Origin: Dehalococcoidia bacterium
GTDB taxonomy: Bacteria; Chloroflexota; Dehalococcoidia; Tepidiformales; Tepidiformaceae
NCBI GenBank assembly: GCA_020847765.1
Contig: JADLBJ010000124.1
Span: forward strand, 1-56,777
Length of the DNA stretch: 56,777 nucleotides
Direction of reading: 5' to 3'
How positions within the stretch are numbered: position 1 is the stretch's first letter; each line of letters starts with the position of its first letter. A program made the translations under genes and the position numbers. Shown here one piece after another: positions 33,433 through 41,207 of the stretch. The notes beneath the pieces are model-generated. The model worked only from the letters and a program-made list of their open reading frames with translations. It was not told the DNA's origin and did not search any database.

Positions 33433-33966
33433 CTAGCGGTCGACCACGTAGCGCCGATAGGCCGCGTACCAATCGGCCGCCACCTCCTCCTGCGCGCGGG
33501 CGAGGTCGAGCTCGCCGTTGCAGACGAGGTCGTGGAGGGCGCCTTCGAGGCGGTCCTTCTCGCGGTAACCGGGACGCGGCTCTGCCGGTTGCGGCCAGAG
33601 GTTCCTCAGGTCGTTCGAACCGCCAATCGCCAGCGGGACGAGGTGGTCGACCTCGTAATCTCCCGGTGCGCGGCGACGGACGCCGTAGCGGGCGTACACC
33701 TGGTCCTTCGTGCTGGCGCTGACGTCGCGCACGGCGCGGGAGTAGCCGGCCGCGCAGACGTCGGCGACCGCGACGGGAAGGACGTCGCCAGGGGTGAGGC
33801 GCGGGTTCGGCCGTACGACGCCGTCGGCGGTGGCGGGCGGTGGAGCCGCGGCCGGGGCCGAGAAGGAGTCGCCATGGGGCGAGGTGAGGGCGAGCGCGAC
33901 GACGCTGACGGCGAGGACGGCGAAGACGGCTGCGAGGGCAAGCGACCAGGGGGCTCGCTTCAGCAT
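33433..33966 (-). CDS. Membrane-anchored HNH-type nuclease
   Basis: 177 residues. One N-terminal helix (LALAAVFAVLAVSVVALAL) acts as a signal or anchor, followed by a Pro/Ala linker. The nuclease module is YEVDHLVPLAIGGSNDLRNL (Asp107-His108, Asn119, Asn122), then WPQPAEP and KDRLEGALHDLVCNGELDL. The 'DHLVPL-x-GG-x-N-x-x-NLWPQ' pattern is the His-Me finger seen in secreted HNH enzymes. The active domain should face outward. Its ATG overlaps the preceding lipoprotein-like gene by 7 bases, so the two are coupled. DNA is the likely substrate; RNA is possible. Confidence 0.85.
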   Translation of the reverse strand: MLKRAPWSLALAAVFAVLAVSVVALALTSPHGDSFSAPAAAPPPATADGVVRPNPRLTPGDVLPVAVADVCAAGYSRAVRDVSASTKDQVYARYGVRRRAPGDYEVDHLVPLAIGGSNDLRNLWPQPAEPRPGYREKDRLEGALHDLVCNGELDLARAQEEVAADWYAAYRRYVVDR

Positions 33967-34448
33967 CTCGACTTCTGGTGTTTGGTCCGCGTGTCTCCCC
34001 AGGCGGCGCGAAGGTCGGCTTCCGAGGGGTAGCTGCGGAGGTTGCGCGGGCTGAGGTCCTTCCAGCCGTCGTCCAGGTCGCAGTAATAGTAGCGGGCGCT
34101 GGGGGCCACCGAGGTGTACCAGGTGTGCCCGGTGGTGGCCGGCTCCTGTGCTGTCGGTGAGGGCGCGCGTGTCGGTGTTGGTGGCGGGAGCGTGGTCGGG
34201 GTGGCAGTGGGCGTTGGGTGCGACGGGGGCTGTACTGGCATGGCGGAGCTCGCTGGCTCCGCACTGTCGTACTCGGCGCCCAGCGGCGCGCGGGGCGGGC
34301 CTTCCCCGTCCGCACAGGCTGACTCAAGGAGGGCGACCAGCAGGAGCAGGATGGCCAGCGAGCCCCGTGGCAGGCGGCGGGCCGGGCGGGGGGCGGGCTG
34401 CTGCCGCAGGCTAGTGCTGGCGGCGGCGTCCCTTCGTCTTGCGTTCAT
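33960..34448 (-). CDS. Lipoprotein-like protein with C-terminal Cys-flanked module
   Basis: 162 residues from ATG 34448 (a GTG two codons earlier is an alternative). The basic start RPARRLPRGS is followed by LAILLLLVALLESACADGEG, a lipoprotein-like signal with an unusual Glu at -3. A long Pro/Thr/Ser linker (about 65-105) follows. The C-terminal module reads WYTSVAPSARYYYCDLDDGW, then KDLSPRNLRSYPSEADLRAA, and ends HQKSRC. Cys at each end of a short Tyr/Trp-rich module suggests a disulfide or metal site. It overlaps the HNH nuclease gene, so it may bind its substrate. Confidence 0.65.
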   Translation of the reverse strand: MNARRRDAAASTSLRQQPAPRPARRLPRGSLAILLLLVALLESACADGEGPPRAPLGAEYDSAEPASSAMPVQPPSHPTPTATPTTLPPPTPTRAPSPTAQEPATTGHTWYTSVAPSARYYYCDLDDGWKDLSPRNLRSYPSEADLRAAWGDTRTKHQKSRC

Positions 34449-34638
34449 AGTCACGCCAGCCCTCTTCGTAGGCGCGGCGCGCGCCCTTGCGTCCTTCTTC
34501 GACGACGTCGCGGGCGGTGTCGCGGATGCCGAGGGCGATGGCTCTCGCCCAGACGACGACGGCGTTCTCGTCGCCTGTCTGGCCGCGCTGTGGCGGTGTG
34601 GGCGTGGCCGGGGGCACGGGTGGCTCCGGCGAGCTCAC
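34411..34638 (-). CDS. Small charged protein of unknown function
   Basis: 75 residues. A Pro-rich start (SSPEPPVPPATPTPPQRG) is followed by an amphipathic helix with VVVWARAIALGIRDTARDVV and a very basic tail (GWRDYERKTKGRRRQH). The ATG overlaps the stop of the upstream membrane protein gene as ATGA. It is not recognised, but its place in a tightly coupled operon supports it as real. Confidence 0.55.
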   Translation of the reverse strand: MSSPEPPVPPATPTPPQRGQTGDENAVVVWARAIALGIRDTARDVVEEGRKGARRAYEEGWRDYERKTKGRRRQH

Positions 34639-35096
34639 TTCTTGCCCTTCTTTCTGCCCCGGATCCGGTCCGGGAGGTGGCCGATGGCGCTGACGCCGCT
34701 GCGGACGCCGCTGACCACAGAGTAGACGCGAATGATCGGGGAGACCACCGTTTCGCCGGCGAATTCGGTGGTGCCGCGGAGGTTGTCGAGCGAGTCCTTG
34801 AGCGAGTCGACGGCGGGGGCGACGTTCTCGCGGAGGAGGTGCCGCACGGTGAAGGCGAGGAAGACGAGGACGACGAGGAGGACGACGAGGAGCAGGCCGG
34901 CGAGGAGCCAGAAGAGGCCGGTGAAGACGATGACGACGTCGCGCCAGTTGCTCCAGGTGCTGGGGGGTGCCCAGGAGTTGGGGACGGCGTCGTCCGGCGC
35001 CCAGTGGCCGCCAAAGTAGGAGGCGACGCCGGCGAGGAAGAGGTAGACGAGCACGATCAGGATGGCCGCGCCGAGTACCGTCCAGAAAGCGCGCAT
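34635..35096 (-). CDS. Two-helix membrane protein of unknown function
   Basis: 153 residues. There is one N-terminal helix (VLGAAILIVLVYLFLAGVAS) and one at about 56-85 (VVIVFTGLFWLLAGLLLVVL and onward). Between them is a Trp/Pro-rich loop (SWAPPSTWSNW). The C-terminal 65 residues are an amphipathic helix with NVAPAVDSLKDSLDNLRGTT and a basic end RIRGRKKGKK, resembling the cytoplasmic region of small DUF948-like envelope proteins. GGAGG lies 7 bases upstream. A -10 TATTCT (35123-35118) marks it as the first gene of the operon. Confidence 0.7.
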   Translation of the reverse strand: MRAFWTVLGAAILIVLVYLFLAGVASYFGGHWAPDDAVPNSWAPPSTWSNWRDVVIVFTGLFWLLAGLLLVVLLVVLVFLAFTVRHLLRENVAPAVDSLKDSLDNLRGTTEFAGETVVSPIIRVYSVVSGVRSGVSAIGHLPDRIRGRKKGKK

Positions 35097-35117
35097 GGAG
35101 GGACCTCCGAAAGCGAG

Positions 35118-35123
35118 AGAATA
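35118..35123 (-). promoter_or_regulatory. -10 element TATTCT of the envelope/nuclease operon
   Basis: TATTCT on the minus strand lies 21 bases before ATG 35096, leaving room for a short leader with GGAGG. A matching -35 is not evident. Confidence 0.35.
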
Positions 35124-35379
35124 GCAGTTAGCGTGTTACACGGGCGCAGCCCCTCGCCGGGACGGTCTGGTGATATGCTTGCGAGGCGTGCGAGCGGCCT
35201 GAGGGGAGTCGCCTATCAGGGAACGTCCCAATGCCTGCATGAAACCGACGAGCCGACAATGGGCCATGGGGGGCGCACGAAGTGTGGAGGAGTGTGCGTC
35301 CTGTGGGCGGCAGGTTTGGCCATCGCTCGCCCCTGGGACGTGGCAGTCGTCCGCAGAAACGGGTAGGGAGCCAGCTACG

Positions 35380-35760
35380 GTGGCCGGTGTGATCCTCGTA
35401 GTCGACGACGACCATCCCGTGCGGGTGATGCTGACGCGCCTGCTGCAGGCGCACGGCTACACAGTCCTCCAGGCGGAGGACGTGAAAAGCGCGCGGGCGG
35501 TGCTGGAAGAGGAGTGGCCCGACCTGGTGGTGAGCGACATCGTGATGCCGGGCGTGTCGGGGATAGAGTTGCGGCGCGAGCTACGGCGCCGCTTCCCGGG
35601 TCTGCCAGTCATCCTCACCAGCGGCTATAGCGCGGAAGGGCCGGCGGAGTTCGCGGCGCGGACGCCGGACACGCACTTTGTGCAGAAGCCGTTTCGGGCC
35701 GGCCAGTTGCTCACCCTCATTGAGGACGTGCTCGCCTCGAAGCGCGTGTCGCAGGAGTGA
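35380..35760 (+). CDS. Stand-alone receiver-domain response regulator
   Basis: 126 residues from GTG 35380 (AGGGAG upstream). The frame also opens at ATG 35239, but the extra 47 residues are not receiver-like. The receiver domain is complete: ILVVDDDHPVRVML, phospho-acceptor Asp53 in LVVSDIVMPGVSGIEL, LPVILTSGYS and FVQKPFRAGQLLTLI. No output domain follows. The DDDHPVR/SGYS style is that of CheY-like domains attached to hybrid kinases, so it probably receives phosphate from a kinase elsewhere. No partner kinase is adjacent. Confidence 0.85.
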   Translation: MAGVILVVDDDHPVRVMLTRLLQAHGYTVLQAEDVKSARAVLEEEWPDLVVSDIVMPGVSGIELRRELRRRFPGLPVILTSGYSAEGPAEFAARTPDTHFVQKPFRAGQLLTLIEDVLASKRVSQE

Positions 35761-35799
35761 GCGCGGTGCAAAGCACTCGGGGCTGGGCGGGTCCAGGGC

Positions 35800-35808
35800 T
35801 GGTATAGT
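35800..35808 (+). promoter_or_regulatory. Extended -10 promoter TGGTATAGT
   Basis: TGGTATAGT matches the extended -10 TGnTATAAT with one mismatch and lies about 33 bases before the start of the next plus-strand gene. There is no recognisable -35, as is usual for extended -10 promoters. Confidence 0.4.
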
Positions 35809-35840
35809 ACGGGCGGGCGCCGCCGCCGCGGGGCGTCGGG

Positions 35841-36506
35841 GTGTCGTGCATGCAGGGCCTGCTCGCTCTCTTCCTGGCAGACGGCTGTCGCGGCGTCGAC
35901 GAAGACGCGGGCAGCCTTTCCGGCCGGACGACCCGGTACCGGCAGTCACCGCCGTGGCTGCTGGGCGACGGGCCGGTCGTGCCGCAGCCGGGCCTGGTGC
36001 TGTGCGAGCTGGAGCATCAGGACGAGGCGGACCTCGTGGCGTTCGCCGCGAAGAAGCTCCAACAGGTGAGGGAGGACGGGTCGGCCGGGGCGGAGGTGGC
36101 GCCGGCAGGGTGTTACGTGCAGGTGAGCCAGCGGCAGGGTGCGGCGGGCGGCCTCGCGCGTGCGATTCTGCTGGTGTTCACGAACGCAGCTTCGCCGGAG
36201 CAGGAAGCCGAGTTCAACACCTGGTACGACGGGACGCATCTGCCGGATGTGCTGAGGGTGCCGGGATTCGTGGCGGCCACTCGCTACCGGGCCGTGGGCG
36301 GCTCGTCGCTCGGTGTGAGCCGGCCAACTTCGCATGCCTACCTGGCGGTGTACGAACTCGACGCGGGCGACGGGGAGGGGCTGGCGGCGGCGGCGGCGGC
36401 GCTCGGAGAGGCGACGCGTGGGGCGAACGCCATGTACATCAGCCCGGCGCTCGACCGGTCGACGGCTCGGGGCCAGTTCTACATTCGGGAAGCTCGCGGG
36501 GAGTAA
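35841..36506 (+). CDS. Protein with C-terminal dimeric alpha-beta barrel domain
   Basis: 221 residues from GTG 35841; ATG 35850 is an alternative. The first 100 residues show no recognisable fold. The second half has ARAILLVFTNAASPEQEAEF, then NTWYDGTHLPDVLRVPGFVA, then YLAVYELDAG, the 'N-x-WYD-x-xHLPDvL-x-vPGf' pattern of small ferredoxin-like proteins in the DUF4286/EthD group. Members often bind small aromatic ligands or act as accessory proteins; no function is assigned. Confidence 0.7.
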   Translation: MSCMQGLLALFLADGCRGVDEDAGSLSGRTTRYRQSPPWLLGDGPVVPQPGLVLCELEHQDEADLVAFAAKKLQQVREDGSAGAEVAPAGCYVQVSQRQGAAGGLARAILLVFTNAASPEQEAEFNTWYDGTHLPDVLRVPGFVAATRYRAVGGSSLGVSRPTSHAYLAVYELDAGDGEGLAAAAAALGEATRGANAMYISPALDRSTARGQFYIREARGE

Positions 36507-36545
36507 CAGCCGCCGAGTCCGAGCGCGGTCTGACAGAGTTTCGGT

Positions 36546-36824
36546 ATGGCGTTCACGGCGGCGGAGGTCGAGGAGCTCATCGAAGCGCTGCAGCGCGAAC
36601 CACAGCTGCGTGACCGCTTACGCAACGCCATTCTCACCGACGACTTCCTGGCGCTTCCCGGCATCGTCCGCCAACTCGGGGAGCGGATCGAGCGGCTGAC
36701 GGAGCGGATGGGCCTGGCGGCTGAGGCGTGCGTGGGCGGCCCGTCTGTAGTGGCGGAGGCGGCGGCCCATGCGGCGGAGCTGGGTGTGGCGGTGGTGGTC
36801 GACCAGGCCGAGGAGGCCGCGTAG
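36546..36824 (+). CDS. Small helical protein of unknown function
   Basis: 92 residues. The N-terminus FTAAEVEELIEALQREPQLR, then NAILTDDFLALPGIVRQLGE and RIERLTERMG, shows the 'L...Dp.lr..lr.alLt.elLaLP..l..l.e...' pattern seen at the start of many bacterial and archaeal proteins with coiled coils. Here it stands almost alone. The last 30 residues are Ala/Val-rich. CAGAGT lies 6 bases before the ATG, possibly a weak leaderless -10. Function is unknown. Confidence 0.6.
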   Translation: MAFTAAEVEELIEALQREPQLRDRLRNAILTDDFLALPGIVRQLGERIERLTERMGLAAEACVGGPSVVAEAAAHAAELGVAVVVDQAEEAA

Positions 36825-36854
36825 GGCGCCGGCTTCGCCCGGACGGGGCTTCGA

Positions 36855-38069
36855 TCAGACGCCAAAATCCCAGCTCATGCCGTCGTGGTAGCGCTTGAGG
36901 ACGTTCTTGGCGATGACGATGCGGTGCACTTCATCGGGGCCGTCGGCGATGCGGAGAGTACGGGCGCCGGTGTACATGCCGGCGAGCGGGGTGTCGCCGG
37001 AAACGCCCATGGCGCCGTGGATCTGGATGGCGCGGTCGACGACGCGTTCGAGGGCGGCGGGGACGAAGATCTTGATAGCGGAGATGTCGGTGCGGGAGTC
37101 GCCGCCGCGGTCGATGACCTCGGCGGTGTGGATGGTCATGAGGCGGGCGGCCTGGATGTCGATGTAGCTGTCGGCGATGAAGCCCTGGATGAACTGCTTG
37201 GTCTCGAGGCGGCCGCCGTGGACTTCGCGGTCAATGGAGCGGCGAACCATGAGGTCGAAGGCGCGCCACATCTGGCCGACGCAGTTCATGCAGTGGAAGA
37301 CGCGGCCGGCGCCGAGGCGGTCCTGGGCGGCCTGGTGGCCGGTGCCGGTGCGGCCAAGCTGGTTGGTGAGGGGGACGCGCACGTTGTCGTAGACGATCTC
37401 GCAGTGGTTGGAGTCGTGGCCCCAGACGGGGACGGTGCGCACGATGTTAAAGCCGGGGGTGTCGGTCGGGACGATTATCTGGGTCATCTTCTCGCGGGTG
37501 CCGCCGGCGCCGTCGGCTTCTTCGGTGCGGCACATGACGATGGCGAAGGCGGCACCCCTGGCGCCGGAGGTGAACCACTTGCGGCCGTTGATGACCCATT
37601 CGTCGCCGTCGCGGCGGGCGCGGGTTTGGATGGCGTAGGGGTTGGAGCCGGGGGCGTCGGGCTCAGTCATGGAAAAGCAGGAGCGGATCTCGCCGCGGAT
37701 GAGGGGCTCGAGCCAGCGCTTCTTCTGCTCGTCGGTGCCGTACTTGATGAGGATGGTCTGGTTGCCGGAGTCGGGGGCGACGACGCCGAAGAGGGCGTTG
37801 GAGTACGGGCTCCAGGCGAGGATCTCGTTCATGTAGGCGTGCTTCATGAAGCCGATGCCCATGCCGCCGTACTCCCTGGGCAGGTGGGGGGCCCAGAGAC
37901 CGGCCTTCTTGACGGCGTCGCGGACTTCTTCGGCGAGGCGTGGGCGGTCGGGGTGGCTGTAGGCGAGCCGCTCTTCGTTGGGGATGACGTAGCGGTTGAC
38001 GACGTTGGCGGTAGCGAGGCGGACGTCGTTTATGTCGGGGTCGAGGGCGGGGATGGGTGCGACCTGCAT
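36855..38069 (-). CDS. Acyl-CoA dehydrogenase family protein
   Basis: 404 residues, a complete acyl-CoA dehydrogenase fold: LPREYGGMGIGFMKHAYMNE, CFSMTEPDAPGSNP (FAD-binding stretch), WVINGRKWFTSGARGA, RLGAGRVFHCMNCVGQ, IQIHGAMGVSGDTPLAGMYT and RIADGPDEVHRIVIAKNVL. The sequence GPDEVH places it with ACAD10/11-like members, where the base differs from the usual C-terminal Glu. It oxidises an acyl-CoA with FAD, passing electrons to ETF. AAGGAG lies 8 bases upstream and TACACT (38125-38120) is a likely -10. No other beta-oxidation gene is adjacent. Confidence 0.93.
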   Translation of the reverse strand: MQVAPIPALDPDINDVRLATANVVNRYVIPNEERLAYSHPDRPRLAEEVRDAVKKAGLWAPHLPREYGGMGIGFMKHAYMNEILAWSPYSNALFGVVAPDSGNQTILIKYGTDEQKKRWLEPLIRGEIRSCFSMTEPDAPGSNPYAIQTRARRDGDEWVINGRKWFTSGARGAAFAIVMCRTEEADGAGGTREKMTQIIVPTDTPGFNIVRTVPVWGHDSNHCEIVYDNVRVPLTNQLGRTGTGHQAAQDRLGAGRVFHCMNCVGQMWRAFDLMVRRSIDREVHGGRLETKQFIQGFIADSYIDIQAARLMTIHTAEVIDRGGDSRTDISAIKIFVPAALERVVDRAIQIHGAMGVSGDTPLAGMYTGARTLRIADGPDEVHRIVIAKNVLKRYHDGMSWDFGV

Positions 38070-38119
38070 CGGGGTCTCCTTGAGGGCCGGCCGGGGGGCC
38101 GATGGAATTCTGCGGGCGT

Positions 38120-38125
38120 AGTGTA
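38120..38125 (-). promoter_or_regulatory. -10 element TACACT of the acyl-CoA dehydrogenase gene
   Basis: TACACT on the minus strand lies about 50 bases before ATG 38069, leaving a leader of about 43 bases with AAGGAG. The remaining intergenic DNA (38126-38335) shows no further clear signal. Confidence 0.35.
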
Positions 38126-38335
38126 GCCCGGGCCTTCGTTCGGCGCTGAGCTGCTAGCCTCGGTAGAGTGGGCGAGCACGCGCTCTTGGGCGGGTGTCTG
38201 TTCGGTCCTCTCGTCGGTGCAGAACGGATGGCCGGGGCGTTCCGGCCGGCGAAAGGCGACGAGGACGGGTCCTCCCCAGCGGGGATCCCGTGTCGGCGGG
38301 CGCGACGCCCGCTCCCGCGTGGGGGTGGGCTGTGT

Positions 38336-39697
38336 TCAGAATATGGGGCCGGCGTCGCTCGCGGGCTGTTCGGTTTCGCCGAGGGCGGCTCCGGTGGGGA
38401 GGAGACCGTTCGCGGCGAGGATGCGGCGGCGCATGCCCGTGAGCTCCGCGTCGCTGGCGCCGCCGAGGGCGCGCTTGACGAGGGCGAAGAGGGTGTCGCC
38501 GGTGAGCAGGCAGTAGCGGTAGTTCTCGCAGGCGACGCGGAGGGCGTCGGTGAACTGCCGGTCGCGGTCTTCAGGGGCGAGGAGGCGGTAGCCGTTGGCG
38601 ACGACAGTCCCTTTGAGCTGGTCGCCCTGCTGGAGGAGCCGCTCTTCGAGGCGTCGCTGGAGGCGGACGTAGGGCCATTCGACGACCTCTTTACGACCGG
38701 CCTCGGTTTCGACGAAGGCGACCTGGCCTTCGGAGGCGACGGCGAGGGGTGCCTCGGCGTCACTCTCGCGGCTGAAGCCGAGGAGTGCGAAGGCGGCGGC
38801 GGCGGCGGTGGCGAGGCCGGGCCCGTCGCCGGTGAGCAGGCCGCGGTAGGAGGCGAGGTGGTCGTGGCGTTCGCGGGCGGCGGCGACACGGGCGCTGGCG
38901 GCGGCTGCCGCGGCCTCCGCCTCCTCGAGCTCGGCCTCGACCTGCTCGAGGCCGGGCAGGGCGAGGCTGGCGGCCCAGTACGGCGGTTCTTCGGCGGGCG
39001 CGTGACGTTGCAGCTGGCGAACGAGGTCGACGAGGCGCTCGGCCATCTCCATTCGTATCTGGCCGATCTCGTCGGTGAGGGCGGGGAGGAAGACGACGCG
39101 GCCCTGGAGAACGGGGAATTCGACGGCGACGGGGAGGTCGCCGCCGCCGCGGGCGACGACTTTCGCGGCGGCGTGGCGGAACGCGGGCTGGTGGTCGTCG
39201 AACACTGCGCGATAGGCAACGTGGCGGCGGAAGTCGCGGAGGAAGGCGGCGAGGGGGTGATGGTCGGCGGTGACGCGGACGGTCTTGCCTTCGGCGGCGC
39301 AGAGGTAGGGTGGGCCCCAGGCGAGGCCGGGGGGGGCGGGAAGGAAGTGGTAGCGGTCGCAGCCTTCGAAGCCGACGACGCCGGCCTGGGTGGCGTTGGG
39401 GCGGGCCATGACGAGGACGAGGCCGCCGGTTTCGAGGAAGCGTTGGGTTTCGTCGGCGCGGCGGCGGAGCTGTTCGGCGGCGGAGACGGCGGTGGCGGTG
39501 GAGGCGGCGTTGACGACGGGGCGGCCGTCATGGGCTTCGAATTCCTGACCTTCCTGCTGGAGGAGGGCCGCGACTCGTGTGATGGCGGCAGGATCGACGA
39601 GGACGGCGTCGTAGTCGAAGTAGCTGGGGGCGTTGAGCGGGTTGTAGTTGTCGATGTCGCTGTGGGGGAGGGGATAGCCGATGACGAGCAGTCTCAT
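38336..39697 (-). CDS. Two-domain protein: Rossmann-like N-domain, nuclease-like C-domain
   Basis: 453 residues, not recognised as a named family. Residues 1-240 start MRLLVIGYPLPHSDIDNY and contain FDYDAVLVDPAAI and ETGGLVLVMARPN, similar to the beta-alpha fold of GATase/ThuA-like domains. About 245-290 is a Glu/Ala coiled coil. The C-terminal 120 residues read GQVAFVETEAGRKEVVEWPY, LQRRLEERLLQQGDQLKGTV, VANGYRLLAPEDRDRQFTDA and CLLTGDTLFALVKRAL. This is the pattern of a restriction-endonuclease-like domain with Glu, then Lys-Glu, then a Gly-rich 'vanGyr' strand. ATG 39697 overlaps the galU stop as ATGA, so it is coupled to sugar-nucleotide synthesis. Confidence 0.75.
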   Translation of the reverse strand: MRLLVIGYPLPHSDIDNYNPLNAPSYFDYDAVLVDPAAITRVAALLQQEGQEFEAHDGRPVVNAASTATAVSAAEQLRRRADETQRFLETGGLVLVMARPNATQAGVVGFEGCDRYHFLPAPPGLAWGPPYLCAAEGKTVRVTADHHPLAAFLRDFRRHVAYRAVFDDHQPAFRHAAAKVVARGGGDLPVAVEFPVLQGRVVFLPALTDEIGQIRMEMAERLVDLVRQLQRHAPAEEPPYWAASLALPGLEQVEAELEEAEAAAAAASARVAAARERHDHLASYRGLLTGDGPGLATAAAAAFALLGFSRESDAEAPLAVASEGQVAFVETEAGRKEVVEWPYVRLQRRLEERLLQQGDQLKGTVVANGYRLLAPEDRDRQFTDALRVACENYRYCLLTGDTLFALVKRALGGASDAELTGMRRRILAANGLLPTGAALGETEQPASDAGPIF

Positions 39698-40569
39698 GAG
39701 GTGGCGCAGAGAAGGGAATGCAGGCGCTCGGCGAGGGGGCCGGCCAGGTCTTCGCGCTGGAGGGCGGCGGCGACGTTAGCGACGAGGTAGCCAAGGGGGC
39801 GGCCGGTGTCGTAGCGGACGCCTTCGTAGGCGAGGCCGGAGACGGGTTCGCCGGCGGCGATCTGGCGGGCGAGGGCGTCGGTAATCTGGATCTCGCCGTT
39901 CTTGCCGGGTGGGGTGGTGTCGATATGGCGGAAAATGGTGGGAGAGAGGATATAGCGGCCGACGATCCCGAGCGACGAGGGAGCGTCTTCGAGGGCGGGC
40001 TTTTCGACGAGGCCGCGGAGGGGCATAGGGTTGCCGGCACCGGCGGGATCGACGACGCCGTAGTGGGGGATGTCGGCGGGCGCGACTTCGTGGACGGCGA
40101 GAACGCTGCCGCCGCACTGGTCGTAGGCGTCGCTCAGCTGGGCGACGCAGGAGCGCGCGCCGAGGATCAGGTCGTCCGGAAAGATGAGGGCGAAGGGCTC
40201 GTCTTCGAGGAGGTGGCGAGCGCAGGCGACGGCGTGGGCGATGCCCCGGGGCTCAGGCTGGATCGCGTAGTCGAAGTGGGCGAGGTGGGCGGGCGCGGCG
40301 ATCGTCCGGGCGAGGTCGGGGTTGCCGCTGGCGGCCGCCCAGGCGTCGGCCCGCGTGTGCTCGCCGAAGTGCTCGGCGATGGCCTCCTTGCCCTCTGCGA
40401 CGACAAACACGACATGTTCGACGCCGGCGGCGACGGCTTCTTCGACGGCGTACTGAATGAGCGGCCTGTCGACGACGGGGAGCATTTCTTTGGGCACAGC
40501 GCGGGTGGCGGGGATCATCCTGGTGCCGAGGCCGGCGGCGAGGATGAGCGCTTTCTTAACCTGTGGCAT
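39694..40569 (-). CDS. galU: UTP--glucose-1-phosphate uridylyltransferase GalU
   Basis: 291 residues from ATG 40569 (an adjacent ATG at 40572 is one codon earlier). Motifs are ALILAAGLGTRMIPATRAVP, KEMLPVVDRPLIQYAVEEA, FVVAEGKEAIAEHF, QPEPRGIAHAVACAR, ALIFPDDLILG and VEKPALEDAPSSLGIVGRYI. It makes UDP-glucose for envelope polysaccharides. The next gene overlaps by 4 bases. TACTAT lies 6 bases before ATG 40569. Confidence 0.94.
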   Translation of the reverse strand: MPQVKKALILAAGLGTRMIPATRAVPKEMLPVVDRPLIQYAVEEAVAAGVEHVVFVVAEGKEAIAEHFGEHTRADAWAAASGNPDLARTIAAPAHLAHFDYAIQPEPRGIAHAVACARHLLEDEPFALIFPDDLILGARSCVAQLSDAYDQCGGSVLAVHEVAPADIPHYGVVDPAGAGNPMPLRGLVEKPALEDAPSSLGIVGRYILSPTIFRHIDTTPPGKNGEIQITDALARQIAAGEPVSGLAYEGVRYDTGRPLGYLVANVAAALQREDLAGPLAERLHSLLCATS

Positions 40570-40575
40570 CATGCA

Positions 40576-40581
40576 ATAGTA
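40576..40581 (-). promoter_or_regulatory. -10 element TACTAT, leaderless promoter of galU
   Basis: The minus strand reads TACTAT-TGCATG-ATG (ATG 40569). Start at the second ATG gives the 6-base spacing seen in the other cases. Confidence 0.5.
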
Positions 40582-40624
40582 CGGCGAGGGGTGCCGGGCC
40601 GCATATACAGCGGTCGGCGGCCGA

Positions 40625-40633
40625 TGCTATGAT
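40625..40633 (+). promoter_or_regulatory. Extended -10 promoter TGCTATGAT of infC-rpmI-rplT
   Basis: TGCTATGAT is an extended -10 (TGnTATAAT with one mismatch). It lies 31 bases before TTG 40665 and is divergent from the galU promoter about 45 bases away. Confidence 0.45.
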
Positions 40634-40664
40634 CGGCCCTCTCCGAATTCCACTGGGACGTCTT

Positions 40665-41207
40665 TTGAGGAAACGAAGCAAAGCACCACCGAAGCCTGTC
40701 GCACCTGAGCCGCGCATCAACGAGCGGATCCGTGTTCCCGAAGTTCGCCTGATCGACGAAGAGGGGCGTCAGGTTGGCGTCGTCCGCACGGCCGAGGCGA
40801 TCGCCATGGCCCGTCAGCGTGACGTGGACCTCGTGGAAGTGGCCGCGCAGGCGTCGCCGCCGGTGGCGCGGCTGATGGACTTTGGGCGGTTCAAGTACGA
40901 GCAGTCGAAGAAGGACCGCGAGGCGAAGAAGCACCAGGTGAGCATGCAGCTGCGTGAGGTGCGGATGAAGCCGAAGATCGACGAGCACGACATCGACTTC
41001 AAAACGCGGACGGCGGCAAAGCTGCTGAAGCAGGGCGACAAGGTGAAGGTGACGGTGATGTTCCGCGGACGCGAGATCACGCACCCGCAGATTGGGAAGA
41101 ACCTGCTGGACCGGGTGCTGACGAGCCTGAACGAGGTGGCGGTGCTGGAGAAGGACGCGCTGCTCGAGGGCCGGCACATGACGATGATCCTCGCGCCCGA
41201 CAAGTAA
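40665..41207 (+). CDS. infC: Translation initiation factor IF-3
   Basis: 180 residues from TTG 40665, giving LRKRSKAPPKPV before the conserved PRINERIRVPEVRLIDEEG. The N-domain has ARQRDVDLVEVAAQASPPVA and RLMDFGRFKYEQSKK. The C-domain has LREVRMKPKIDEHD, KLLKQGDKVKVTVMFRGREI and GRHMTMILAPDK. IF-3 binds the 30S subunit and checks the start codon. Rare start codons are usual for infC and are used for autoregulation in other bacteria; in-frame ATT 40647 and ATG 40629 are alternatives. The frame ends at TAA 41205-41207, but an unusual open extension follows. Confidence 0.93.
   Translation: MRKRSKAPPKPVAPEPRINERIRVPEVRLIDEEGRQVGVVRTAEAIAMARQRDVDLVEVAAQASPPVARLMDFGRFKYEQSKKDREAKKHQVSMQLREVRMKPKIDEHDIDFKTRTAAKLLKQGDKVKVTVMFRGREITHPQIGKNLLDRVLTSLNEVAVLEKDALLEGRHMTMILAPDK

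Noticed and set aside
35128-35454. Minus-strand frame of 108 codons before the envelope operon
   Set aside because: It lies opposite the receiver gene start, lacks a Shine-Dalgarno and encodes an Arg/Pro/His-rich product.
37663-39531. 622-codon minus-strand frame across the acyl-CoA dehydrogenase and two-domain genes
   Set aside because: It crosses two well-supported genes in another frame and encodes Pro/Ser/Ala repeats typical of shifted frames in GC-rich DNA.
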